From Rossellomorea pakistanensis (lineage in GTDB: Bacteria > Bacillota > Bacilli > Bacillales > Bacillaceae_B), in NCBI RefSeq assembly GCF_016908495.1, contig NZ_JAFBDZ010000001.1, positions 1,426,001 through 1,490,000 of the forward strand: a stretch of DNA of 64,000 nt, in the 5' to 3' direction. The notes beneath the pieces are model-generated. The model did not search any database. It was given only the letters and a program-made list of their open reading frames with translations, and was not told the origin of the DNA. The position numbers were made by a program, and so were the translations under genes. This document shows, one piece after another, positions 36,051 to 45,621 of the stretch (its first letter is position 1; each line of letters opens with the position of its first letter).

Positions 36051-36443
36051 GAAAAGCGTAAGCGCCTTGAACAGCTCCGATAAGCATAAGGCGAGTCACC
36101 TAGGAAGGGTGCTTTTTCCCTTCCTTGTTGGCTTGACTTATGTCTCGAGGAGCTAGGCGCTGGAGCTGGACACTAGAAAAGCGTAAGCGCCTTGAACAGC
36201 TCCGATAAGCATAAGGCGAGTCACCTAGGAAGGGCGCTTTTTCCCTTCCTTGGTGGCTTGACTTATGTCTCGAGGAGCTAGGCGCTGGAGCTGGACACGA
36301 GAAAAGCGTAAGCGCCTTGAACAACTCCGATAAGCATAAGGCGAGTCACCTAGGAAGGACGCTTTTCCCCTTCCTTGGTGGCTTGACTTATGTCTCGAGA
36401 AGCTAGGCGCTGGAGCTGGACACGAGAAAAGCCAAAGCGCCTA
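36051..36443. repeat. 125-bp tandem repeat, three units plus a partial fourth
   Basis: Units begin GAAAAGCG(T/C) at 36051, 36176, 36301 and 36426, each exactly 125 bp long; the fourth stops after about 18 nt. Copies are nearly identical. Each unit has AAGCGCCT near the start and AGGCGCTGGAGCTGGAC near the end, which pair into a hairpin, and an internal CACCTAGGAAGG/CCTTCCTTGGTG palindrome. Such GGCGCTGGAGCTGGAC repeats are seen in many Bacillaceae genomes. Confidence 0.9.
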
Positions 36444-36738
36444 AAATAAACAACAATATTTCAAATGAAAATGTATATAAATAGTGGTCTGACCACATAT
36501 TTCTCTTAAACAATATAACATAATTTATATGGAAGTAAAGGATATATTGCTTTTGACGATTCTACTATTAGCTATCATCTAAACTTTGTGACTACATAGA
36601 AAAAAACAACATTCTCGTAACCTTTAGTCATCAATGAAAAAGAGAAAGGGATCAAAATCGTTAAAAAGAGGTGGCCATTTCCTTATTTTAAAATCTCCCA
36701 CACATAAAAAAGCTATGATTTTACACGATATTATTTTA

Positions 36739-36946
36739 GGCTGTTTTCTAAGAGTTTGTTGCTACCTGATACAAGTTGGAAATACATCTTTGAAGCACTG
36801 AGCAGCCTGAATACACGTAGACTCCTGCGGACAGTGACCAAAGTGAGACCCCGACAGCGCAGCGAAGAGGATCACGAATCACTCTAAAGTGCGCAAAGTG
36901 TATTAAGACTGCGGGTTAAATAACAACAGGCATGACGAAAAGAGCC
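36739..36946. repeat. MITE-like element, copy A7, abutting dnaE stop
   Basis: 208 bp with ends GGCTGTTTTC and GAAAAGAGCC. A perfect 8-bp repeat TTATTTTA flanks it at 36731-36738 and 36947-36954. The right copy contains the dnaE stop codon. The core carries GCAGCCTGAATACACG and its complement, as in A4 and A8. Outside this and the 125-bp array, 35984-36946 holds no gene. Confidence 0.75.
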
Positions 36947-39900
36947 TTATTTTAAAACGACATTTTCGGTTCCTAATTCCGCTTGTAATTCTTTTATACA
37001 TGCTTTTGAAGGATTCACCCATGAATTACGAGGGAGTTGGACCGCTTTTTTGTCCAACTCATGATAGATTAGTACTGGTACATCTCCTGAATATTTTTGA
37101 ATGATTTGTTGAATAATCTTTGATTGAGAAGAATGGGAAACTTTAACGTATAGTCGACGATTTTGTCTGTCTATCTTCTCGTTTATTTCTTCAATACTTA
37201 TTACTTTTTGAACAATAAATTGTTCTTTTTCATTTCTTTCCTCTATAGAACCTTGTATTACTAATATATTACCTTCTTTTAAAAGACTTGAAAATTTGCT
37301 AAATACATTGGGGAATATCACCAGTTCGATTTCACCTGTCGTATCACCTGCTTGAGCAAATGCCATGACATCCCCTTTTTTTGTTCGAATAGTCCTCATA
37401 GTGGTTAAATAAACGCCTATAGAAATATGTTTCTTTCCTACTTTCAGATCGATGATATCAACCGTTCCTAAAGCTTTAAACTCATTGTGATGGCTCGAAA
37501 CAGGATGGTCTGATAAATAAATCCCTAATGCTTGCTTTTCAAATTGTAGCTTCGTATCTAATTCCATATAGTCTACTTCAACATATTTAGGTTTAAGCAT
37601 GAAGCTTTCTTCATCTTCAAATAAATCATATTCGCCATTATTAGGCCTTACAAGCTCTGCATGCTCTAGTGCTACATCTATACTTGCTAATAATACAGCA
37701 CGATCTTCACCGAACTCGTCTAAAGCTCCCGAAAAGACCAAGGACTCCATCGTTTTGCGATTTACAGCTTTGGTAGAAACTCTTAGACAAAAATCAAATA
37801 AATCCTGAAATGGTTTTTCATTTCTTGCCTTCAAAATTTCTCTTAAAGCCGATGCTCCAATCCCTTTTATTGCCCCAATACTATACCGTAACCCACCTTT
37901 TTCAACTTTAAAAAAGAACTGACTTTTATTAATAGAAGGTGGAAGAATTTCAAGATTAAATTGTTTCGCTTCTCTTATATATTGAGCAACCTTATCCTCA
38001 TTGCCGATGACTGATGTTAATAATGCAGCTAGGAAATGCTCAGGGAAATTCGCTTTTAAGTAGGCAAGCTGATAGGCAATCATACTGTATGCAACTGCAT
38101 GGGAACGATTAAATCCATAGTTGGCAAATTTCACTATTAAGCTATAAACCTCAGCTGCTGTTTCAGGTGAATAGCCTTTAGATACTGCTCCTTCAACAAA
38201 ATGATATCGCTCCTTATCGAGAATTTCCTTCTTCTTCTTTCCAACAGCTCTTCGAAGTAAATCCGCTTCACCTAGTGAGAATCCAGCCATTGTAGAGGCA
38301 ATTTGTATAATCTGCTCCTGATAAACGATTACGCCATAGGTATAATCAAGGATCGGTTTTAAATCAGGGTGGGGATAACGAATTTCCTCCCGGCCATGCT
38401 TGCGATCAATAAATAATGGAATATTCTCCATTGGTCCTGGACGGAATAATGCATTGACTGCAACGATATCCTCAAAAGCGGAAGGGCATAGTTTTGTTAA
38501 GACATTCTTCATTCCATTAGACTCTAGCTGAAAAACCCCTTCTGTTTTCCCTTGACTTAGTAACTCGAATGTCTTTTCATCATCAAACGGGATATCCTTC
38601 AGGCTAAATCGCTTATTGGTCCCTTTTTGGATACTTGTCACAATCCGGTCTAAAAGAGTTAAGTTTCTTAGTCCGAGAAAATCCATCTTTAATAGTCCGA
38701 TTTCTTCTAGGTCTTCCATGGGTGATTGTGTAAGATGTATTGTTCCCTGTCCTGACTGAATGGCGATATGATTCACGAGGGGTTTTTCACTAATAATAAC
38801 CCCAGCTGCATGTGTAGATGTATGTCTTGGTAGCCCCTCGATTGTCCTAGCCGTTTGAAAGAGCTTACGATTATGATCGGATTCGGCAATAAATTGTCGT
38901 AAGCCCTCTGATTCCTTGTATGCTTCTTTTAAGCTAATTCCTACTCGTGAAGGAATTAGCTTGGAGAGAAGCTCTAATTCCTTTGAATTAAATCCAAAGG
39001 CTCTGGCAGTATCTCGTATGGCTGCTTTCGCGGCAAGCGTTCCAAACGTAATAATTTGGGCAACATGAAGACTTCCATATTTCGCTGACACATATTCGAT
39101 GACATCATCTCGGCGGTTATCTGGAAAATCTATATCAATATCAGGCATGGTGACCCTTTCAGGATTTAAAAAACGTTCAAATAATAGTCCATGTTTAATA
39201 GGGTCTACATCTGTAATTTCAAGCACATAAGCAACAAGGGAACCGGCTGCAGAGCCCCTTCCAGGTCCAGTTAGAATCTTTTGGCGTCTTGCATATTTCA
39301 TAAAATCCCATACAATTAAGAAGTAATCACTGAAGTTCATCCTGCTAATAATCCCAAGTTCATACTCTAGTCGCTCTTTGTATGAGTGATCCAGCATTTC
39401 TACTCTATTTTGAAGTCCCTTTTGGCAGATGCCGCGGAGCATCTCATCCGCTGTCTCGAAATCTGTTACTGGATATTTCGGAAGTAAATGTTGATGAAGA
39501 GGAATCGTGACATTACATTGATTTGAAATCATAATCGTGTTCTCTAATTCATCCACCCAATCACTAAATAACTCTATAATTTCATTCTTTGATTTAAAAT
39601 AATATTCATCCGATTTCCTTATTTCCCGCTCTTCATCGGAAAGCTTAACCCCATCACGGATAGCAAGCAGACATTCAAGTGCAAATGCTTCATCTTTATG
39701 GATATATTGTGCATTATTTGTCACTACTGCTTGAATAGGAATTGACTTTTTAAGTTTTAAAATGGCCAGACGAAGTTTTTCATCTTCTTGAATTCCATGA
39801 TTTTGAACCGATAGAAAGAAAGAATCCTCACCAAAAATTTGCTGAAAGGTTTTGATTACTGAAACAGCTTTTTCTTCATTATCTTGGAGTAACCAGTGTT

Positions 39901-40297
39901 CAATTTCCCCACCTACTCCTGGAGTGATAGCCATTAACCCTCTTGCATACCCTTTCAACCACTTCATTGAAATACCATTAGGTGATTTTGTACCAATCAC
40001 ACTTGAAATTTTTAATAGGTTTTGGTACCCCATTTCATTTTTAGCAAGTAACACTAATGGAAAGGATTGATCTTCTAGCTCTATACTTACAACATCCGTG
40101 GTCATCCCAATAATGGGTTTGATATTGTTTTTTAAACAAGCTTTATAGAAAGGGATAGCTCCGTACATAACATTACGATCCGTAATGGCCAATGAATGAT
40201 ATTGAAAACGTTTGGCTTGTTCAACAAGCTTTTCAATAGAAATGGTACTCGATAATAAGCTGAAGGCGCTTGACACTTGTAAGTGAACAAACGACAT
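36947..40297 (-). CDS. dnaE: DNA polymerase III alpha subunit DnaE
   Basis: 1116 residues. An N-terminal PHP domain (SFVHLQVSSAFSLL, LAITDRNVMYG), then the C-family polymerase core with TGPGRGSAAGSLVAYVL and the catalytic PDIDIDFPD, then fingers, HhH and OB-fold regions near the C-terminus. In Bacillus, DnaE extends primers before handing over to PolC. ATG at 40297 matches the B. subtilis start; a GTG two codons earlier is closer to AAGGA and cannot be excluded. The last codons, NVVLK-stop, end exactly where a mobile repeat begins. Confidence 0.96.
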   Translation of the reverse strand: MSFVHLQVSSAFSLLSSTISIEKLVEQAKRFQYHSLAITDRNVMYGAIPFYKACLKNNIKPIIGMTTDVVSIELEDQSFPLVLLAKNEMGYQNLLKISSVIGTKSPNGISMKWLKGYARGLMAITPGVGGEIEHWLLQDNEEKAVSVIKTFQQIFGEDSFFLSVQNHGIQEDEKLRLAILKLKKSIPIQAVVTNNAQYIHKDEAFALECLLAIRDGVKLSDEEREIRKSDEYYFKSKNEIIELFSDWVDELENTIMISNQCNVTIPLHQHLLPKYPVTDFETADEMLRGICQKGLQNRVEMLDHSYKERLEYELGIISRMNFSDYFLIVWDFMKYARRQKILTGPGRGSAAGSLVAYVLEITDVDPIKHGLLFERFLNPERVTMPDIDIDFPDNRRDDVIEYVSAKYGSLHVAQIITFGTLAAKAAIRDTARAFGFNSKELELLSKLIPSRVGISLKEAYKESEGLRQFIAESDHNRKLFQTARTIEGLPRHTSTHAAGVIISEKPLVNHIAIQSGQGTIHLTQSPMEDLEEIGLLKMDFLGLRNLTLLDRIVTSIQKGTNKRFSLKDIPFDDEKTFELLSQGKTEGVFQLESNGMKNVLTKLCPSAFEDIVAVNALFRPGPMENIPLFIDRKHGREEIRYPHPDLKPILDYTYGVIVYQEQIIQIASTMAGFSLGEADLLRRAVGKKKKEILDKERYHFVEGAVSKGYSPETAAEVYSLIVKFANYGFNRSHAVAYSMIAYQLAYLKANFPEHFLAALLTSVIGNEDKVAQYIREAKQFNLEILPPSINKSQFFFKVEKGGLRYSIGAIKGIGASALREILKARNEKPFQDLFDFCLRVSTKAVNRKTMESLVFSGALDEFGEDRAVLLASIDVALEHAELVRPNNGEYDLFEDEESFMLKPKYVEVDYMELDTKLQFEKQALGIYLSDHPVSSHHNEFKALGTVDIIDLKVGKKHISIGVYLTTMRTIRTKKGDVMAFAQAGDTTGEIELVIFPNVFSKFSSLLKEGNILVIQGSIEERNEKEQFIVQKVISIEEINEKIDRQNRRLYVKVSHSSQSKIIQQIIQKYSGDVPVLIYHELDKKAVQLPRNSWVNPSKACIKELQAELGTENVVLK

Positions 40298-40457
40298 GAT
40301 CACTCACATCCTTTTTACAACTCTTTCTTTTTATTATAGGAAAAGAATCGAGAAAAAGAAAATATGTTCTCCCCTATAAAGACGAAAAGATTTCTTCATA
40401 TTAGGGTTTTTCCTACCATATAGTTAAGTAATAGCTTGTATAAGCGGAGTTGATACA

Positions 40458-40793
40458 ATGGTAGAAGCATTTTTTCCTGAGTTTATAAAAAGTTACTTTA
40501 TTGCATTCGGTGTCATAATGGGTGGTTCTCTCTTAGGAGGACTTGCTGCTTTTATCACAGGGCAGCCACCCCTGACAGAAATTACTAGACTCTCTAACAT
40601 TTTAAGAATTTGGGCCATCATTGCTGCCATTGGAGGTACATTTGATACTTTATATAGTTTTGAAAAAGGGCTTTTAAATGGGGAAACCTTTCAATTATTT
40701 AAACATTTTCTGTTGATTTTATCGGCTATGGGCGGGGCACAAACGGGTGCAGAAATTATCACTTGGATTACTCAGGAGAATCAATCCTTATGA
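40458..40793 (+). CDS. ytrH: Sporulation membrane protein YtrH
   Basis: 111 residues with three hydrophobic segments (FIAFGVIMGGSLLGGLAAFI, ILRIWAIIAAIGG and the C-terminal FLLILSAMGGAQTGAEII). Full-length match to YtrH, a sporulation protein made in the mother cell in B. subtilis. ATG at 40458 follows GGAG. It overlaps ytrI by 4 nt and is divergent from dnaE. Confidence 0.92.
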   Translation: MVEAFFPEFIKSYFIAFGVIMGGSLLGGLAAFITGQPPLTEITRLSNILRIWAIIAAIGGTFDTLYSFEKGLLNGETFQLFKHFLLILSAMGGAQTGAEIITWITQENQSL

Positions 40794-41299
40794 GAATCCC
40801 GCAATATTACCGTAGAAAAGGCTGGCAGAGGTTCTTCGCAGGAATGATAATCGGCGGATTTATTAGCTGGTTTATCTTTCTGTTCATGTTCGGAACATTA
40901 CAAGAAAAACAAACATTATTAATTGAAAAGCAAAAGGAAGAGATTAAAGATTCAAAGAAGTATGTTTCTATTTTGCAGGAGGATTTAAAAAAACTCAATA
41001 AAGAAAATAAAGAAAGCCTTTTGGTTCAGGAAATAAAGGTGAAAATAACCAATGCCGAAAAATTTGGTTTGAAGTCGGATTCTCTTGATATCTTTCAAGC
41101 TCAAGAAAAGATTCAAGAGGATTTGTCTGACTTACTTGCGAAAGATCTCGAATCTGTCTATAAAAACAACGAAATTATTGAAAAAACGATCGAGAACAAA
41201 ACACTCAAACTGAATGAGAAAAGATATCAAGTTGAGATTCAAAAGGTCGGCTATTTTACAACCATAGAATTCTATGTTGAATTGAAATTTGCTGATTAA
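40790..41299 (+). CDS. ytrI: Sporulation membrane protein YtrI
   Basis: 169 residues. One membrane segment near the N-terminus (FAGMIIGGFISWFIFLFMFG) is followed by a charged helical region with heptad-like spacing (about 45-110), probably a coiled coil, and a small C-terminal domain. Matches YtrI in place and architecture. ATG at 40790 overlaps the ytrH stop (ATGA), so the two are coupled. Confidence 0.9.
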   Translation: MRIPQYYRRKGWQRFFAGMIIGGFISWFIFLFMFGTLQEKQTLLIEKQKEEIKDSKKYVSILQEDLKKLNKENKESLLVQEIKVKITNAEKFGLKSDSLDIFQAQEKIQEDLSDLLAKDLESVYKNNEIIEKTIENKTLKLNEKRYQVEIQKVGYFTTIEFYVELKFAD

Positions 41300-41435
41300 A
41301 ATCTAGTTACAATATTTTGTCATGTTGAATCTAATCAAAAATTCGATTCTACTGCATCTATCGTTATATAGAAAGGGATATTCTTTATATCGAACTATTG
41401 TGTGTGAAATGGTTTTGGGACAGATTTTATCATTC

Positions 41436-41642
41436 GGCTCATTTCGTCACGATTGTTGTTATTTAACCCGCAGCCGGAATACACTTCGCTTTCCATGGGT
41501 GGCCTGTGAGCATCCTCGCTACGCTGCGGAGTCTCACTTTAGCCACTGTTCCCGCAGGAGTCCACGTGTATTCAGGCTGCTCAATGCTACTAAAATGTAT
41601 TTCTGACTGATCTCAGGTAGCAACAAACTTTTAGAAAACACC
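41436..41642. repeat. MITE-like element, copy A8
   Basis: About 207 bp from GGCTCATTTCG to GAAAACACC, with the GCAGCC(G/T)GAATACAC palindrome core. Flanks TATCATTC and TAACATTT agree at 6 of 8 positions, perhaps a decayed target duplication. It ends 6 nt from the stop codon of the YitT-like gene. Confidence 0.6.
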
Positions 41643-41648
41643 TAACAT

Positions 41649-42266
41649 TTAAGACCATTTTTGCTCTTTTTTTATTTTAGCATAGTTTGGTTTAAAGTGA
41701 ATTTTATAGATGACATCTAAAATTCTAGTCCCAATAAATTGACAAACAATAGCATACAAAATGATTTTCCAGTCAACCACTATACCTGTTAATAATAATA
41801 AACTTCCATTAATCCAAAATAGAGTCTTTCCAGGTGATAGACCTTTTGTCTTGGCAATGATTAACGCAAGAATATCCATTCCACCAGAAGAGGCGCCCAT
41901 TCGAAATAGAATGCCTAATCCGACACCGAAGATAACCGAACCGATTGTTAAATCCAGTATTACATTAGAAACAGGAGCCGTCATTAATGCGGATATCAAA
42001 TTAACAACAGCTGAAGTGACGGTCACACAATACATTGTCCATAATGCGTTTCCTTTCCCAAGCCATTTCATTGCCGCTAATAAAAGGCTAGCATTCAATC
42101 CCCAAAGAGTAATAGCGAACGGAACATCTAATAGATAATTAAATAATACCCCCACACTCGCTGCCCCTCCTGAAGGGATAAAATGAGGAAATAAAAAGAC
42201 AGACATGGCAAGACCTTGGATTGTTGCAGCGATTCCTAAAACGAAGCTTCTTACTAAAGTGTTCAT
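41649..42266 (-). CDS. YitT family membrane protein, short form
   Basis: 205 residues with about five membrane segments and the DUF161 features FIPSGGAASVGVLFNYLL, GMDILALIIAK and VVDWKIILYAI. Full-length YitT proteins carry a further C-terminal DUF2179 domain of about 80 residues; it is absent here, and the protein ends EQKWS. ATG at 42266 follows AGGAGA. Function unknown. A cre-like sequence lies just upstream. Confidence 0.82.
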   Translation of the reverse strand: MNTLVRSFVLGIAATIQGLAMSVFLFPHFIPSGGAASVGVLFNYLLDVPFAITLWGLNASLLLAAMKWLGKGNALWTMYCVTVTSAVVNLISALMTAPVSNVILDLTIGSVIFGVGLGILFRMGASSGGMDILALIIAKTKGLSPGKTLFWINGSLLLLTGIVVDWKIILYAIVCQFIGTRILDVIYKIHFKPNYAKIKKEQKWS

Positions 42267-42298
42267 AAAATGTCTCCTAAACCTTTAAAGGGATGGTT

Positions 42299-42312
42299 TA
42301 CGTACGTTTACA
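42299..42312. promoter_or_regulatory. Possible cre / repeated GTAAAC operator at the YitT-like gene
   Basis: On the minus strand TGTAAACGTACGTA matches the cre core at 13 of 14 positions. The same place has GTAAAC twice at 10-bp spacing (42296 and 42306), so a different regulator is possible. It is 33-46 nt upstream of the start codon. Confidence 0.4.
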
Positions 42313-42535
42313 GGTTACTCTATTAAACTAACATAATCATAAAAGAAGTCAATTTTACTCGAGATCAACATCAAGGAACGATTTATAATCATATTTATAT
42401 AATTTTTCTCTTGCCCACAACTAGTCAGTATAGATAGAATAAAGTATATCTGGATTCCAACTTCTGTCATTTCATTATCACTAGATTCAGATAATGCAAG
42501 GAAGTTAATCTTTTAAATAGTAAGGAGAAATACAT

Positions 42536-43924
42536 ATGAGAAAATGGAGTTTGTTAGTATTACTACTCACATTGTTGTTTGTTCTATCAGCATGTGGAGA
42601 CAAAGCTGAGGAAACTTCAAGTGGAAGTAAGGAAAATGCAGGAGAAAAGAAAAAAGAGGAAAAACCGAAAGAGTGGCCGTATTCCTTTCAATTCACCGAT
42701 AAAGCCTTTGAGTTTCCTTCTAGCTTAAAGGAAGCGGAAGAAACGACACAAGGGAAGTGGTGGGAGAAGGTAGAAGATGGCGAGCTAAAGGATTCGGATA
42801 AAGAAAAAATTGTTGAAGCTATAGCTAAAATCGACAAACGTGATGAAAGTGAAGAGATTCGTGCTGAAAATATTAAGAGACTCTTCTTTGAGACATTTCA
42901 CCCTGAATTGCCTGGACTTGCTACCTTTGAACCGAGGGAAAAAATTTCTCTCGAGGAGCTCAATACTGGATCAGGCTTAAAACTTAATGGTCAAGAAGTA
43001 AAGGAAAACATTAATGTGGCCATTATATTAGACGCTTCCGGCTCGATGAAAGCTAAACAGGACGGGAAGTCTCAGATGGAAATTGCAAAAGAATCTATCA
43101 ATGAATTCGTCTCTAATTTACCTGAGAAAACGAAAGTATCTCTCACTATCTATGGACATGAAGGTTCAAGTAGTGATGCCGATAAAGCCAAATCCTGCAA
43201 AAGTATAAAGGAGATTTATCCATTAAAAAGCTATAGCGAGGATGAATTTAACAAAGCTTTATCAGGTGTTGATCCAAAAGGATGGACACCAATCGCCGCT
43301 TCACTCACACAAGCTGGGAAAACTCTTCAGGGGCTAAACGCTGATAACAATACAAATGTGATTTATCTAGTATCAGATGGGGAAGAAACCTGTGATGGCG
43401 ATCCAGCTAAGGTTGCTAAAGAATTAGCCCAGTCCAATATAAAACCAATCATCAATGTTATTGGCTTTGCTGTAGGAGCTGACCAAAGAGATCAGCTTGA
43501 AGAGATAGCAGAACATGCTAATGGCCGTTATATCCAAGCTGATAATCAACAAGATCTTGAAGAAGAGTTTCAGAAGTCGAATGATGCAATTGGAAAATGG
43601 ATCGATTGGCATAACCAGCATATTGGAGCAGCAATTGATCAAGATAATGAAGACAGTGGAGATCTAATCGACCTTGATAACAAAACGATGGGTAGACTAA
43701 TCGATTTTGACAATATGGTAACGGGGCTATTAATAGATGCTGATAACAAACACGATTTGGACCCAGATGTTTATGATTTGGTTAATGAAGCTATAGACGA
43801 TTTCTATAATAAAATGAGTGATGATGCGGATGAGCATTATAATACGAAAAAAGAAATGATCGATAACGCATACAATGAAGCTAAAGAGAAAATTGACGAG
43901 ACATACCAAAAAAATACAGACTAA
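42536..43924 (+). CDS. vWA-domain lipoprotein with 11-residue repeats
   Basis: 462 residues. A lipoprotein signal peptide ends LSAC, with C20 as the lipidation site, followed by a Ser/Lys/Glu-rich linker. The vWA domain (about 158-345) has the MIDAS motif DASGS (166-170), the Thr in GWTPIAAS and the Asp in VSDGEETCDGD. Residues 352-406 are five 11-residue repeats of the form xGxxIDxxNxx, ending in an acidic helical tail. It is probably exported and anchored outside the membrane; partner unknown. RBS AAGGAG. Stand-alone gene. Confidence 0.85.
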   Translation: MRKWSLLVLLLTLLFVLSACGDKAEETSSGSKENAGEKKKEEKPKEWPYSFQFTDKAFEFPSSLKEAEETTQGKWWEKVEDGELKDSDKEKIVEAIAKIDKRDESEEIRAENIKRLFFETFHPELPGLATFEPREKISLEELNTGSGLKLNGQEVKENINVAIILDASGSMKAKQDGKSQMEIAKESINEFVSNLPEKTKVSLTIYGHEGSSSDADKAKSCKSIKEIYPLKSYSEDEFNKALSGVDPKGWTPIAASLTQAGKTLQGLNADNNTNVIYLVSDGEETCDGDPAKVAKELAQSNIKPIINVIGFAVGADQRDQLEEIAEHANGRYIQADNQQDLEEEFQKSNDAIGKWIDWHNQHIGAAIDQDNEDSGDLIDLDNKTMGRLIDFDNMVTGLLIDADNKHDLDPDVYDLVNEAIDDFYNKMSDDADEHYNTKKEMIDNAYNEAKEKIDETYQKNTD

Positions 43925-43939
43925 AAGAATTAAAAAAAT

Positions 43940-43961
43940 CGCTACCCATAATAAGGTAGCG
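43940..43961. terminator. Bidirectional terminator
   Basis: CGCTACC/GGTAGCG hairpin with A-run before and T-run after, between the convergent lipoprotein gene and nrnA. Confidence 0.85.
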
Positions 43962-43971
43962 TTTTTTTTAT

Positions 43972-44910
43972 TCAATAATTTTTACAGACAGCCTCTAATT
44001 CATTCAGCACATCTTCCTTCTGCTCCCAAGAGTAGATCGACGCTCCAGCTGCAAGCGGATGACCTCCACCATTATATTTTTTCGCAATGGTATTGATAAT
44101 TGGACCCTTAGAGCGGAATCTTACTCGAATTTGATCCCTTTCTTCAATGAAGAATACCCAAGCTTTGATTCCTTTCACACTTCCTAACGTACTAACAAGT
44201 AAAGACGCTTCAGATGGAATGACATCATGTTCGTCTAGGATCTCCTTAGTAATCGTAACTGACGCACAGCCATCCGTATTCATTTCAAAATTTTGAAGGA
44301 CATATCCGTGAAGTTTGATTACTTTTGGATCTACTTCATACATTTTATTGAAAAGATCATTTCGATCAAAATTATAACGGATTAACTCTCCTGCAAAATC
44401 AAATGTCTTCTGTGTTGTACTTGGATATAGGAATCTTCCTGTATCCCCTACAATTCCTGCAAAAAGTAGTCGTGCAGCTTCATCTGTCATCTTTAAACCT
44501 TGCTCACGACCAAATTGATAAAATTCGTAAACCATCTCACTAACAGAGCTAGCCTCTGTATTAATCCATAATAGATCTCCATATGCATCTTCATTCGGAT
44601 GATGATCAATTTTAATGAGCATGTCACCTAATTTATAACGATCATCACAAATTCTTTCTGCATTTGCCGTATCACAAATAATAATAAGGGCTCCGTTGAA
44701 AACTTCATCTTCTACTTGGTCAAGCCGTGTCATGTAATGAAGAGAAGGGTCTTCCATCCCAACGGCATATATTTTCTTATTTGGAAAAGATTTTTTCAAA
44801 ATTTCAACAAGTCCTCCCTGTGATCCATAAGCATCAGGATCAGGACGAACATGACGATGAACAATTATGGTGTCATAACGTTTTATACAATCTAAGATTT
44901 CCTGTTTCAT
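43972..44910 (-). CDS. nrnA: NrnA, oligoribonuclease / pAp phosphatase
   Basis: 312 residues of the DHH-DHHA1 phosphoesterase family. RHVRPDPDAYGSQ, IICDTAN, the signature IDHHPNEDAYGD and GDTGRFLYPSTT carry the metal ligands, and the C-terminal DHHA1 domain ends NGGGHPLAAGAS. NrnA degrades short RNAs and dephosphorylates 3',5'-pAp in B. subtilis (YtqI). It lies divergent to ytpI. Confidence 0.95.
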   Translation of the reverse strand: MKQEILDCIKRYDTIIVHRHVRPDPDAYGSQGGLVEILKKSFPNKKIYAVGMEDPSLHYMTRLDQVEDEVFNGALIIICDTANAERICDDRYKLGDMLIKIDHHPNEDAYGDLLWINTEASSVSEMVYEFYQFGREQGLKMTDEAARLLFAGIVGDTGRFLYPSTTQKTFDFAGELIRYNFDRNDLFNKMYEVDPKVIKLHGYVLQNFEMNTDGCASVTITKEILDEHDVIPSEASLLVSTLGSVKGIKAWVFFIEERDQIRVRFRSKGPIINTIAKKYNGGGHPLAAGASIYSWEQKEDVLNELEAVCKNY

Positions 44911-45011
44911 TGCTGCCTCCTTAAATCGTTCATAGTTTTGTCATTTGGCAATTCGACTCATTATAGATAAAATAAATAGAATAGATTGGATGAATAATGG
45001 AGGAACATTTT

Positions 45012-45317
45012 ATGTATGCTTTCGTGTTTTTAATTGTCGTTTCATTTATTTTTTATATTGTTTATAAGGTACGCAGTGTCCGAACAAACCGTCCAATAGA
45101 AAAAAGATGGCTATCTGCTAAATCTAGCATAGCTCTTGGATTATTTGTAGGGTTCTTCGGAATCAATCAATTATTCTTGCGTCAAACAACCGTCACGTAT
45201 ATTATTGCCGCTCTTTTTATTCTAGTTGGATTTGGTAGTGTCTGGGCTGGCTGGAAAGCCTATCGCCACTATCTTCCATATGCAATTAGTGAAGCGGAAG
45301 AATTAGATAAAAAATAA
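45012..45317 (+). CDS. ytpI: YtpI family membrane protein
   Basis: 101 residues with three hydrophobic segments: an N-terminal one, IALGLFVGFFGINQLFL, and IIAALFILVGFGSVWAG. The intervening KRWLSAKSSIALG and the ending AYRHYLPYAISEAEE match YtpI. Function unknown. ATG at 45012 follows GGAGG at 8 nt; an ATG at 44997 overlaps that site. Confidence 0.87.
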   Translation: MYAFVFLIVVSFIFYIVYKVRSVRTNRPIEKRWLSAKSSIALGLFVGFFGINQLFLRQTTVTYIIAALFILVGFGSVWAGWKAYRHYLPYAISEAEELDKK

Positions 45318-45372
45318 TGACTGGCTAACACTTAAGAGAATTGGATATTAGGTGTTAGCCCTTTATTTTCTA

Positions 45373-45560
45373 GGCTGTTTTCGTAATCTTTGCTGCATTT
45401 TATCAATAAGAGTAGTGGTTGATTGGAGCGAAAGGTGCTCGCTTTCCGTGGGGCGGGCGGTAAACCTCCTCGTGGCGCTTTGCACCTGTGGGGTCAACTA
45501 TGTCCCGTTGCTCCCGCAGGAGTATCGCACCTTCCGCTCCAATCAACTTCTTTAGGGTAT
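45373..45560. repeat. MITE-like element, copy A9, right end lost
   Basis: Begins GGCTGTTTTCGTAATCTTTGCTGC and has the GC-rich core TCCGTGGGGCGGGCGG and CTCCCGCAGGAG shared with A3, inside GATTGGAGCGAAAGG/CCTTCCGCTCCAATC arms. No matching right end or duplication is visible. It lies between ytpI and ytoI. Confidence 0.6.
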
Positions 45561-45621
45561 TCTTAAATATAGATCACTTACGTTTTGTTATCTCCAAATT
45601 GGACTACAGCTCTTCAAGATC

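Noticed and set aside
36051-36443. Possible CRISPR array
   Set aside because: Units are 125 bp, contiguous and nearly identical, with no short repeats separated by unique spacers and no cas genes.
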